Source of the DNA: Imbroritus primus
GTDB lineage: Bacteria; Pseudomonadota; Gammaproteobacteria; Burkholderiales; Burkholderiaceae
NCBI GenBank assembly: GCA_000272025.2
Contig: AKCV02000015.1
Span: 620,001-684,000, forward strand
Direction: 5' to 3'
DNA length: 64,000 nucleotides
In this document: positions 50,210-59,474 of the stretch, one piece after another
How the letters are laid out: each line of letters starts with the position of its first letter
Position numbering within the stretch: the stretch's first letter is position 1
The notes under the pieces: model-generated
What the model saw: the letters and a program-made list of their open reading frames with translations, nothing else
Databases searched by the model: none
Told to the model about the DNA's origin: nothing
Program-made: the position numbers and the translations under genes

Positions 50210-51475
50210 ATGGAACCAAGGATTGGGCCAGCCGTGCCAGGTATTCAAATCCCCAACGTGCCGAGGCGAGTGGGACAACAGGCGCCAATGCCGCGCCAGC
50301 GCGTATATGCGTCAGCAACCATGCCTGCCCATTTGCGGGCATTCAATGACATCAATCTGGCGTCTCAAATCATCGGACATCTGGATCCTGCCAGCCGCTT
50401 GCAGTTCAAGCAGGCAGCAAAATGCACGTTCAATGTGACTGAACGCGTCATGCAGCTTTACATCACGAAGATGGAGAGGCTGACGCCGGCACAGCGCACG
50501 GTAATGTTCAACACATTGCTGGAGCGCCGCCAATTTCATGCACTAGAGACGCAGGCGCTGATTGCGTTAGGAGAAGGGGTGAAAGAGATTGGAGTGTTGC
50601 GGTCAGATTACGCGGCGCGACCTCCTTCTCAAACAGGCATGCCATTCGTGCATTGGTGCCTTGACCACGCGATTACTCGGGACGACGCGAGGCCGATGCA
50701 TCTGGCGCTGTGCTTGCCTGAAACGGATGTGAATGCGATGTATGAAAGCGGAGGAAGCAGTTTCGCTCCTCTGCATATCATTGCTAGGACGAATCACCCA
50801 CCCGCCAAACTAACCATTGTTCGGGAGTGCATGGCATCATTGCTTGCCCATCCGAGGATTGATGTCAATCTCTTTGGTGGAGACGGCCTCGTTCAGCGTA
50901 CCCCGCTGTTAGTGGCGGTAAGAGCGAAGCACACAATGTTGATGGAAGAGCTCATCAAACATCCTGCCCTGGAGTGGAATTTGCCAGCGCAGCCTTGGAG
51001 AGAAACTGCATTGCATGAGGCTGCACGCGACGGTTCTAGTAAGGAGAAGCTGCGGATACTTCTCACTTGCAGGAGCAGAGTGAACCTCAATGCGCAGGAT
51101 GCCGCTGGAAATACTCCGCTGCATGTAGCAGTAAGGTCTCCCTTAGAAACTGGTCATGTGCGGCTGCTGATCGATGCAGGTGCCGATCAAACGATCCGCA
51201 ATAACCAAGGCTGCAACGCTTACGACGAAGCCATCGCACGCAAGAAAGATCATCTGCTGCAGTTGTTCTCATCTCCCGGGCTTGCTGCGCCGGAGCCTGG
51301 CTCGTGGCAGCACGTACTTGGCGTGGGGTGCGATGAGCGGCGCTATGCCGTGGTACATCAGGTCTATAAAACGCGGATTTGGATCGCCCATCCGGACAAG
51401 GGCGGTAGCATTGAGGCACTCCAGAAAGTCCAACGCGCGTGGGAGCAGGCCCAGCCACTGCTGGAAAAGAATTAG
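50210..51475 (+). CDS. ankyrin-repeat protein with C-terminal J-domain-like segment and possible F-box
   Basis: A 421-residue protein not recognised as a known family. Residues 45-71 (FNDINLASQIIGHLDPASRL...) resemble an F-box helix pair, weakly. Residues about 170-350 hold four or five ankyrin repeats (FAPLHIIAR; RTPLLVAVR; ETALHEAARDG; GNTPLHVAVRSP). The C-terminus carries HPDKGGS at H394-S400 followed by ALQKVQRAWE, the HPD loop and third helix of a J domain. No signal peptide or membrane helix. GGAGGT precedes two ATGs; 50210 is better spaced than 50207. Two 60-base lines I counted are 48% and 53% G+C against 67% in the next gene, suggesting recent transfer. An effector-like or Hsp70-linked role is only a guess. 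Confidence 0.75.
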   Translation: MEPRIGPAVPGIQIPNVPRRVGQQAPMPRQRVYASATMPAHLRAFNDINLASQIIGHLDPASRLQFKQAAKCTFNVTERVMQLYITKMERLTPAQRTVMFNTLLERRQFHALETQALIALGEGVKEIGVLRSDYAARPPSQTGMPFVHWCLDHAITRDDARPMHLALCLPETDVNAMYESGGSSFAPLHIIARTNHPPAKLTIVRECMASLLAHPRIDVNLFGGDGLVQRTPLLVAVRAKHTMLMEELIKHPALEWNLPAQPWRETALHEAARDGSSKEKLRILLTCRSRVNLNAQDAAGNTPLHVAVRSPLETGHVRLLIDAGADQTIRNNQGCNAYDEAIARKKDHLLQLFSSPGLAAPEPGSWQHVLGVGCDERRYAVVHQVYKTRIWIAHPDKGGSIEALQKVQRAWEQAQPLLEKN

Positions 51476-51526
51476 CGTTTCATCTGCGGTCGCGCGTCGA
51501 TCGCCACCCGCGCACCGCGCGGCCGT

Positions 51527-52309
<783 letters not shown>

Positions 52310-52465
52310 GAGGATTCCCCTGGGCTGAGATGGCGAACGTGGTGGATGCCGCCACGCCGGGCGCAGCAGCCATGCCGATTCCAGCATTGTAATGGCTGCA
52401 GCGTACAATCCTGTTTTCGACAGCGTCCGGCGCGCGCCGTTCGCGACCCGGAGTGAGGAGACCGC

Positions 52466-53344
52466 ATGCCAGCTTCGCCACGCCTTTCCACCGTGCAGTG
52501 CCTGAGCCCTGCCGGACTGCACCGCATGGCCTACCACGAGTGGGGTGATCCGGCCAATCCGCGCGTGCTGGTGTGCGCCCACGGCCTGTCGCGGACCGGT
52601 CGCGATTTCGATGTGCTGGCCCAGACACTCAGCCACGAGTACCGCGTGATCTGCCCCGATGTCGTGGGCCGTGGCCGGTCCGACTGGCTGGCTAATCCTG
52701 CGTACTACACCATCCCGCAGTATGTGGCCGACATGGTGACGCTGATCGCGCGCCTCAACGTCGACAAGGTTGACTGGTTCGGCACCTCGATGGGCGGCCT
52801 GATCGGCATCAGCCTCGCCGGCCAGGCCGGGTCGCCGATCGGCAAGCTATTGCTGAACGATGTGGGGCCGCGCATGACTGAGACCTCGCTGACGCGCATC
52901 GGTGCGTATCTCGGCTTGCCCGTGCGCTTCAAGACCTTCGACGAGGGCCTGAACTATTTGCATACGATCAGCGCATCGTTTGGCCACCATACGCCGGAAC
53001 AGTGGCGCGAGTTGAACAGCGCGATTCTCAAGCCGATGCCGGGCGACAGCGGGCTGGAATGGGGGCTGCATTACGACCCGGCGATTGCCGTGCCGTTCAA
53101 GGCGGTGACGCCCGAGATGGTGCAGCAGGGTGAAGCGATGCTGTGGCAACTGTTCCAGGCCATGGCATGCGAGACCCTGGTAGTGCGTGGCGCGGAGTCT
53201 GATCTGCTGACACGCGAGGCGGCGGCGGAGATGGTGCAGCGTGGCCAGCACGTGCGCACGGTGGAAATTCCCGACGTGGGACACGCGCCCACGTTCGTGC
53301 AGCCGGAGCAGGTGGCTATCGCCAAGGCTTTTTTTACCGAATAA
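52466..53344 (+). CDS. alpha/beta hydrolase
   Basis: A 292-residue alpha/beta hydrolase. The oxyanion-hole region is CAHGLSRTGRDFD, the nucleophile elbow GTSMGG (Ser about 111), the acid is likely Asp in VRGAESDLL, and the His is in PDVGHAPTF. The substrate is unknown; the sequence is in the esterase/C-C hydrolase group. It is followed after 36 bases by a RidA gene and then relA, possibly one transcript. Confidence 0.9.
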   Translation: MPASPRLSTVQCLSPAGLHRMAYHEWGDPANPRVLVCAHGLSRTGRDFDVLAQTLSHEYRVICPDVVGRGRSDWLANPAYYTIPQYVADMVTLIARLNVDKVDWFGTSMGGLIGISLAGQAGSPIGKLLLNDVGPRMTETSLTRIGAYLGLPVRFKTFDEGLNYLHTISASFGHHTPEQWRELNSAILKPMPGDSGLEWGLHYDPAIAVPFKAVTPEMVQQGEAMLWQLFQAMACETLVVRGAESDLLTREAAAEMVQRGQHVRTVEIPDVGHAPTFVQPEQVAIAKAFFTE

Positions 53345-53380
53345 TGTTGACGACCTTATTGAGAAGCAGGAGCACACAGC

Positions 53381-53752
53381 ATGCAGGACACCCAGCTGAT
53401 TCGCCACCACGTCGGCAAACGCCTGTCCGAGATGGCAATCTATCGTGGCGTGGTCTATCTCGCGGGGCAGGTGCCCGAGAATGATCCCGACGCAGACATC
53501 AGCGCGCAGACGCGCGAGGTTCTGGGGCATATCGACCGCTTATTGGCCGAGGCAGGCAGTGACAAGCGCCATATCCTGTCGTGCCAGATCTTCCTGCGCG
53601 ACATTGCCGACATCGGGGCCATGAATGCGGTCTGGGACGAATGGGTGGCGGAAGGTACCGCCCCGCCGCGCGCCACGGTGCAGGCTGCGCTGGCCGACCC
53701 GCGCTGGGGCATCGAAGTTGTCCTGACCGCCGCCGTGGTCCAGGAGCGTTGA
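53381..53752 (+). CDS. RidA family protein
   Basis: A 123-residue YjgF/RidA-like protein. The end segment PPRATVQAALADPRWGIEVVLTAAV contains the Arg that contacts the imine carboxylate in RidA (in PRATVQ). True RidA hydrolyses reactive 2-aminoacrylate-type enamines; this member has a somewhat different N-terminal half and may act on another imine. It lies 22 bases before relA. Confidence 0.9.
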   Translation: MQDTQLIRHHVGKRLSEMAIYRGVVYLAGQVPENDPDADISAQTREVLGHIDRLLAEAGSDKRHILSCQIFLRDIADIGAMNAVWDEWVAEGTAPPRATVQAALADPRWGIEVVLTAAVVQER

Positions 53753-53773
53753 GCCGAGCAAGGTAGCAGCAGC

Positions 53774-55981
53774 ATGAATACGAGTGAGTCTCCTGGCAAT
53801 ACACAAGGCGACCGGCAGCTGGTCGTGCAGGCGCTCGACTTTGTCCGGACGCGCGGGGAAGGGCATACCGTCTTTACCGGCGAAAGCATGCTCTCGCACG
53901 CCGAGGGCACGCTCAGGGTACTGGAGGGGCTGGATGTCGGCCCGTCGGCGGAAGCGGCTGGTTGCCTGTTCGCAGTTGCCGCTGCCGTGCCGGGCGCGGA
54001 AACCGAGATCGAGACGCAGTTTGGCGAGGAGGTAGCGCGGCTCGTGCGCGACATCCGCCAGCTGCTGCGCATTGGCGCGATCGCCACGCACGCAGACGCT
54101 GTTGGATCGTCGAAGAACGAGGCGGAGGCGCGCCAGCATCAGGTCGAGTCGCTGCGCAAGATGCTGCTGGCGTTTGCGCAGGATATCCGCGTCGTGCTGG
54201 TGCGCCTCGCGTCGCGGCTGGCCACGCTGCGCTGGCTTGCGCAGAACAAGCGCGAGGCACTGCCCGGCATGGCGCGCGAGACGCTCGACGTGTATGCGCC
54301 CCTGGCCAATCGCCTGGGGATCTGGCAGATCAAGTGGGAGCTGGAAGACCTGGCTTTCCGCTTTGCAGAGCCCGAGATCTACAAACGCATCGCCCGCCTG
54401 CTGGATGAGAAGCGCATCGAGCGGGAAGGGTTTATCGCCGAGGCCATTGGCCGGCTCAATGCCGAGTTGCGCGATGCGGGCGTGCGTGCCGAAGTGACGG
54501 GCCGGCCCAAGCATATCTACAGCATCTGGAAGAAGATGCGCGGCAAGGAACTCGATTTTGCCGATCTCTACGATGTGCGCGCCTTTCGCGTGATCGTCGA
54601 TGATGTGAAGGACTGCTACACGGTGCTTGGCATCGTGCACCATATCTGGCACCCGATTCCCAAGGAGTTCGACGACTATATCTCGCGTCCCAAGGCCAAC
54701 GGCTATCGCTCGTTGCATACCGTGGTGATCGGCGATGATGGGCGCGCGCTGGAAGTGCAGATCCGTACGCGCGAGATGCATCATTTCGCCGAGTATGGCG
54801 TGGCCGCGCACTGGCGCTACAAGGAAGCCGGTTCCAAAGGCTACAGCGGCCAGTTTTCCGCCACGGAACAGTATGATGAAAAAATAGCCTGGCTGCGCCA
54901 GTTGCTGGCGTGGAAAGACGATGCCGCACATCGCGTGTCGGGTGACGAGGCGCCGTGGGAGCAACTCAAGCAGACCACGCTCGACGACCATATCTACGTG
55001 CTGACGCCGCAGGCGCGCGTGATTGCCTTGCCGCAAGGTGCGACGCCGGTGGATTTTGCCTATTACCTGCATACCGATCTTGGTCACCGTTGCCGTGGCG
55101 CACGCGTAGATGGCGCCATGGTGCCGCTCAACACGCCATTGAAGAATGGCCAGACGGTGGAGATCGTGGCGGTCAAGCAGGGTGGTCCATCGCGCGACTG
55201 GCTGAACACGGAACTGGGCTATCTCGCCAGTTCGCGCGGGCGTGCCAAGGTGCGTGCCTGGTTCAATGCACTGGAACTGCAGGAAACGACTGCGCAGGGC
55301 CGGGCCATCATCGACAAGACACTACAGCGCGAAGGCAAGACCTCGGTCAATCTCGAGGAGCTGGCGGTCCGCCTGGGTTTCCGTGGACCGGAAGAACTGT
55401 ATCTGGCTGTTGCCAAGGATGAACTGAGTCTGCGCCATGTCGAACAGGCGCTGCGCGACAACGGTGCGCCGCCACAGTCCGTGCCAGACGAAGAAGCTTT
55501 CACCCGCAAGAGCCGCGCCACCAGCGTGGCCCGCGGCGCGCGCAGCGGCGTGCTGGTCGTGGGCGTCGACTCACTGATGACCCAGCTGTCACGCTGCTGC
55601 AAGCCGGCGCCGCCGGACGATATCGCCGGGTTCGTCACTCGTGGCCGGGGGGTATCGATCCACCGCAAGTCGTGCGCGACTTTCCAGCAGCTCGCCGCCC
55701 GCGATCCCGAGCGTGTAATCCAGACCGAATGGGGCAAGCGCAACGAAGCCGTCTATCCCGTGGACATCCTCGTCGAGGCGCTCGACCGCCAGGGGCTGCT
55801 GCGCGATGTCTCGGAAGTGCTGTCGCGCGAGAAACTCAACGTGACCGGCGTGAAGACCATGTCGTCGAAGGGGGTGGCGAAGATGCAGTTCGTCGCGGAG
55901 ATCAGCGAGTCCGAACAGCTGCAGCGCGCTCTTGCCCACATTCAGGAAGTGTCAGGGGTATTGTCTGCGAAAAGAAAGTAG
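53774..55981 (+). CDS. relA: (p)ppGpp synthetase RelA
   Basis: Ribosome-linked synthetase of the stringent response, 735 residues. The N-terminal HD hydrolase region is degenerate: the HD and ED metal residues found in SpoT are missing (LFAVAAAVPGAET there), so it is likely synthetase only. The synthetase core includes GRPKHIYSIWKKM, DFADLYDVRAFRVIVDD and RPKANGYRSLHTVVIGDDG. A TGS domain (DHIYVLTPQARVIALPQGATPVDFAYYLHT) and a C-terminal ACT domain follow. It ends 21 bases before tRNA-Val, whose promoter overlaps its 3' end. Confidence 0.96.
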   Translation: MNTSESPGNTQGDRQLVVQALDFVRTRGEGHTVFTGESMLSHAEGTLRVLEGLDVGPSAEAAGCLFAVAAAVPGAETEIETQFGEEVARLVRDIRQLLRIGAIATHADAVGSSKNEAEARQHQVESLRKMLLAFAQDIRVVLVRLASRLATLRWLAQNKREALPGMARETLDVYAPLANRLGIWQIKWELEDLAFRFAEPEIYKRIARLLDEKRIEREGFIAEAIGRLNAELRDAGVRAEVTGRPKHIYSIWKKMRGKELDFADLYDVRAFRVIVDDVKDCYTVLGIVHHIWHPIPKEFDDYISRPKANGYRSLHTVVIGDDGRALEVQIRTREMHHFAEYGVAAHWRYKEAGSKGYSGQFSATEQYDEKIAWLRQLLAWKDDAAHRVSGDEAPWEQLKQTTLDDHIYVLTPQARVIALPQGATPVDFAYYLHTDLGHRCRGARVDGAMVPLNTPLKNGQTVEIVAVKQGGPSRDWLNTELGYLASSRGRAKVRAWFNALELQETTAQGRAIIDKTLQREGKTSVNLEELAVRLGFRGPEELYLAVAKDELSLRHVEQALRDNGAPPQSVPDEEAFTRKSRATSVARGARSGVLVVGVDSLMTQLSRCCKPAPPDDIAGFVTRGRGVSIHRKSCATFQQLAARDPERVIQTEWGKRNEAVYPVDILVEALDRQGLLRDVSEVLSREKLNVTGVKTMSSKGVAKMQFVAEISESEQLQRALAHIQEVSGVLSAKRK

Positions 55982-55990
55982 TGCTATACT
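55961..55990 (+). promoter_or_regulatory. promoter of tRNA-Val
   Basis: TTGTCT (55961-55966) and TATACT (55985-55990) with 18-base spacing, 12 bases before the mature tRNA. It overlaps the last codons of relA. Confidence 0.75.
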
Positions 55991-56002
55991 CGCGTCTTCG
56001 CT

Positions 56003-56079
56003 AGGCTCGTAGCTCAGCTGGTTAGAGCACCACCTTGACATGGTGGGGGTCGTTGGTTCGAGTCCAATCGAGCCTACCA
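56003..56079 (+). tRNA. tRNA-Val (anticodon GAC)
   Basis: A 77-base cloverleaf: acceptor AGGCTCG/CGAGCCT, D-arm GCTC/GAGC, anticodon stem CCACC/GGTGG with loop TTGACAT (GAC at 56037-56039), and T-arm TTGG-TTCGAGT-CCAA. CCA is encoded. It reads GUC and GUU. A terminator follows after 67 bases. Confidence 0.97.
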
Positions 56080-56146
56080 ATATTCCGGTAGGAACATGGC
56101 GAAGGCACGGCAGTCAGGTGCCGCACCGTGATGCAAAAATCGCAAG

Positions 56147-56178
56147 AACCCCGTTGCTTTCAGGCAGCGGGGTTTTTT
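56147..56178 (+). terminator. terminator after tRNA-Val
   Basis: AACCCCGTTGC pairs with GCAGCGGGGTT (11 bp, one G-T) around a six-base loop, followed by TTTT. It overlaps the 3' end of the convergent LysR gene, so it may serve both directions. Confidence 0.85.
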
Positions 56179-57068
56179 GTTTTCTGGCGCGTCGCGAGAT
56201 GGGCGGCAAGCTTGCGGGCAGCCGGCGACAGGCCTTCGAGATCGCGATATCCCAGCACCAGTTCACGCCTGGCCCACGCATCCGACAGACGGACACGCCG
56301 CAATGGCAGGCCGCGCGGACTGCGCCGGGCAGCGGTATCCGGCACGATGCCGATGCCGACACCTTCCGCCGCCATCCGGCAGATACCATCGAACGAGGCC
56401 ATGCGGATGCGCACATTCAGCGTGCAGCCGAGCGCGCGGGCGTGCGCATCGACGTGGGCCTGCAGGGCGCTGCCCGGCGGCAGGCCGATGAATGCCTCGT
56501 GGCGTAGCGTGTCGAGCGCCAGCGCAGGCGCATTCGCGAGCGGATGGCTGGCCGACATGACCGCGACCAGCCGGTCGACCGCGAACGGATGCGTCGTCAG
56601 TCGCGGATGTTCGACCGCCGCAGAAAAAATCCCGATATCCGACAGTCCTCCATCGAGCGCCGCCGCAATCTCGGCGCTGGCACGTTCATGGAGGTCGATG
56701 CGCACGCGTGGGTGCGCGGCTAGCCAAGGGGCGAGGGCATCGGGCAGGAAGGCGGTCAGCGCGGCCGTATTGGCCAGCAGGCGGATCGTGCCGCGGTCGC
56801 TGTCGGCAAAGACATCCAGTTCGCGTTGCAGCAACTCGCTCTGGCGTAGGATCAGCCGCGCATGATGCGCCAGCGCATCGCCCGCCTCGGTCGGGATGAC
56901 GCCGCGCCGGCTGCGCTCCAGCAACCGCACACCGGCCTGCTCTTCCATACCGCGCAAGCGTTCACTGGCCGATGCAAGGGCCAGGTGGCTGCGCGTGGCG
57001 CCATGGGTGATGCTGCCGGCTTCGATGACATGGAGAAACAGGCGCAGGTCGGTCAGGTCGAAACGCAC
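56160..57068 (-). CDS. LysR family transcriptional regulator
   Basis: A 302-residue regulator with an N-terminal winged helix (DLRLFLHVIEAGSITHGATR, then SASERLRGMEEQAGVRLLER) and a C-terminal substrate-binding domain. The start is GTG at 57068, with AAGGAAG upstream; an ATG 28 codons earlier gives a non-homologous extension. It is divergent from the TauE/SafE permease gene with 118 bases between, so it probably controls that gene. Confidence 0.92.
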   Translation of the reverse strand: MRFDLTDLRLFLHVIEAGSITHGATRSHLALASASERLRGMEEQAGVRLLERSRRGVIPTEAGDALAHHARLILRQSELLQRELDVFADSDRGTIRLLANTAALTAFLPDALAPWLAAHPRVRIDLHERASAEIAAALDGGLSDIGIFSAAVEHPRLTTHPFAVDRLVAVMSASHPLANAPALALDTLRHEAFIGLPPGSALQAHVDAHARALGCTLNVRIRMASFDGICRMAAEGVGIGIVPDTAARRSPRGLPLRRVRLSDAWARRELVLGYRDLEGLSPAARKLAAHLATRQKTKNPAA

Positions 57069-57186
57069 AGAGGCTTCCTTATCGAGTGCCTGGCCGCGGT
57101 GGTGGGCCGAAGCCTTCGGTGGATCCGAAGGATGGTTGCGGATCATCCGCATTGTGCTGCGTCATCGCCTGCGCGTAAATAGCCGC

Positions 57187-57921
57187 ATGGATACGACATT
57201 CTGGATCATCGCCACCTTCGTGCTGGCAGGCATCGTCAAAGGCGTCAGCGGCATGGGGCTGCCTACGGTTGCCATGGGCGTGCTCGGGCTTGTCATGCCG
57301 CCCGTGGCGGCGGCTTCGCTCATGCTGGTGCCCTCGTTCGTCACCAATGTCTGGCAGTTGTGGAGCGGCGCGCATCTGGCGTCGCTATGGCGGCGCTTGT
57401 GGTTGATGATGGCCGGCATCTTTGCTGGCACGGTGGCTGGTGCGGCCCTGCTGGCTGACGGCCAGGCTGGATGGACCACGCCAGCGCTGGGCGCGGCGCT
57501 GGTGGTGTATGCCAGCTACACGCTGCTGGCGCGGCCGCTGCATGTGCCGGCACGGCTGGAGCCATGGCTGTCGCCGCTGATGGGCGTGGCGACCGGCATC
57601 ATCACAGGCGGCACGGGCGTGCTGGTGGTGCCGGCAGTGCCGTACCTGCAATCGCTGGGCCTGCAGCGCGACGATCTCGTGCAGGCGCTGGGGCTGTCGT
57701 TTACGGTATCGACGGTCGCACTGGCTGCCGGCCTGGTCTGGCATGGCGCCTTCGACGCGGCCCGGCTCGGCTGGTCGGCGGTTGCCGTGGTACCCGCCTT
57801 GCTTGGCATGTGGCTCGGGCAGATGCTGCGCAGCCGGATCTCGCCACCGCTGTTCCGGCGTGGCTTTCTGCTGTGCCTCCTGGTGCTGGGCGGGGAGCTG
57901 CTGTTGCGGGCATGGCGCTGA
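57187..57921 (+). CDS. TauE/SafE (TSUP) family permease
   Basis: A 244-residue membrane protein with about eight helices. The family repeats appear as AGIVKGVSGMGLPTVAMGVLG (residues 14-34) and GVATGIITGGTGVLVVPAVPYLQSLG in the second half. TSUP proteins export or import sulfite, sulfoacetate or other organosulfur anions; the substrate is unknown. It is divergent from a LysR regulator. The ATG at 57187 fits the family start; the frame is open 291 bases upstream, but that would overlap the LysR gene. Confidence 0.9.
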   Translation: MDTTFWIIATFVLAGIVKGVSGMGLPTVAMGVLGLVMPPVAAASLMLVPSFVTNVWQLWSGAHLASLWRRLWLMMAGIFAGTVAGAALLADGQAGWTTPALGAALVVYASYTLLARPLHVPARLEPWLSPLMGVATGIITGGTGVLVVPAVPYLQSLGLQRDDLVQALGLSFTVSTVALAAGLVWHGAFDAARLGWSAVAVVPALLGMWLGQMLRSRISPPLFRRGFLLCLLVLGGELLLRAWR

Positions 57922-58902
<981 letters not shown>

Positions 58903-58911
58903 TGCTATACT
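58903..58911 (+). promoter_or_regulatory. extended -10 promoter of the thrS leader
   Basis: TGC-TATACT is identical in core to the tRNA-Val -10 element. No good -35 hexamer is seen at 17-18 bases, so the TG extension is likely important. It overlaps the kdsA stop. Confidence 0.6.
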
Positions 58912-58998
58912 TGCAAGCTGTTGCCGGATATGCGCGGATTGCTTTTTGCCTGGCATTCAGCTGATCCGGCAGTCCAACTTTCCCAGGAACCTACAACC

Positions 58999-59046
58999 AT
59001 GATGGTTATGACACCGCGAACTACCACCGCTTTCGAGCGACAGTAG
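58999..59046 (+). CDS. putative thrS leader peptide
   Basis: A 15-codon frame, MMVMTPRTTTAFERQ, with AGGA ten bases upstream. Four of 15 codons are Thr, three of them consecutive (59020-59028). The consecutive Thr codons lie on the left arm of a hairpin: CTAC/GTAG plus CGCT-TTCG-AGCG (59021-59046). An intrinsic terminator follows at 59111 and thrS at 59475. This is the layout of ribosome-mediated transcription attenuation: stalling at Thr codons when charged tRNA-Thr is scarce would alter folding and allow read-through into thrS. I could not work out the antiterminator pairing by eye. Confidence 0.65.
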   Translation: MMVMTPRTTTAFERQ

Positions 59047-59110
59047 CCGAGGTGCGTCTCCCGCCATCGTCAGGTTTCCCCAAGCTGGAATACGGACGGA
59101 TAAATTCAGG

Positions 59111-59136
59111 AAAACGCGGCCAAGGCCGCGTTTTTT
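59111..59136 (+). terminator. candidate attenuator terminator upstream of thrS
   Basis: AAAACGCGGCC / GGCCGCGTTTT with a minimal AA loop and six Ts in all. It lies 64 bases after the leader-peptide stop and 338 bases before thrS. Confidence 0.85.
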
Positions 59137-59187
59137 CGTATGCGCCGCCGGCGCTGGCAAGTGCCCCGGGCATACCGCCTGAGAACC

Positions 59188-59454
59188 AGAGCGTGTTAGG
59201 CACATTTATGTGCCCGCGTTGCCCCCAGAGGCTGGTGATCGCAAGGCGCAGTGCGCAGCCAAGGCCGGGGCCTTGGCAAGCGGTGTAACACCGCGAGCGC
59301 CTGCCTCTGGGGGCAACCCTTTGGGAATGCCGGGGAAAGGCCCGGCCACGTTGTTGCAGGCCGCTTGCAGTATTCATACTGCGGCGCGTCCTGCGTCTAG
59401 TTGCCGGGCCTTTCCCCGGCATTCGCGGGCACATAAATGTGCCTAACACGCTCT
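59188..59454. repeat. 267-bp multi-branched palindromic element with 31-bp inverted ends
   Basis: The outer arms (59188-59218 and 59424-59454) are perfect 31-bp inverted repeats, each also holding the palindrome GGCACATTTATGTGCC or its complement. Immediately inside, a 14-bp perfect stem B (59219-59232 / 59303-59316) encloses three small hairpins (GCGCA-TGCGC, GCCAAGGCC-GGCCTTGGC, GGTGT-ACACC). Then comes CCC-TTT-GGG, then a 21-bp perfect stem C (59326-59346 / 59403-59423) that encloses GCAGTA-TTCA-TACTGC. Arms abut with no spare bases. No coding frame is seen. No clear target duplication flanks it. It may be a MITE-like element or a structured RNA in the thrS leader. Confidence 0.85.
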
Positions 59455-59474
59455 AGAGACACGGAGTGAACAGA

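Larger units (their letters stand above)
58903..59474 (+). other. 572-base region between kdsA and thrS
   Basis: It contains, in order: an extended -10 promoter (58904-58911), a 5' hairpin TGCCGGAT/ATCCGGCA (58922-58971), a 15-codon leader peptide with four Thr codons (58999-59046), an intrinsic terminator (59111-59136), a 50-base spacer, a 267-bp multi-branched palindromic element (59188-59454) and the thrS ribosome site GGAG. Confidence 0.8.

Noticed and set aside
58912-59110. Stand-alone small RNA such as 6S RNA between kdsA and thrS
   Set aside because: It has a promoter and terminator, but no 6S-like central bubble or conserved sequence. The Thr-rich leader peptide explains the layout better.
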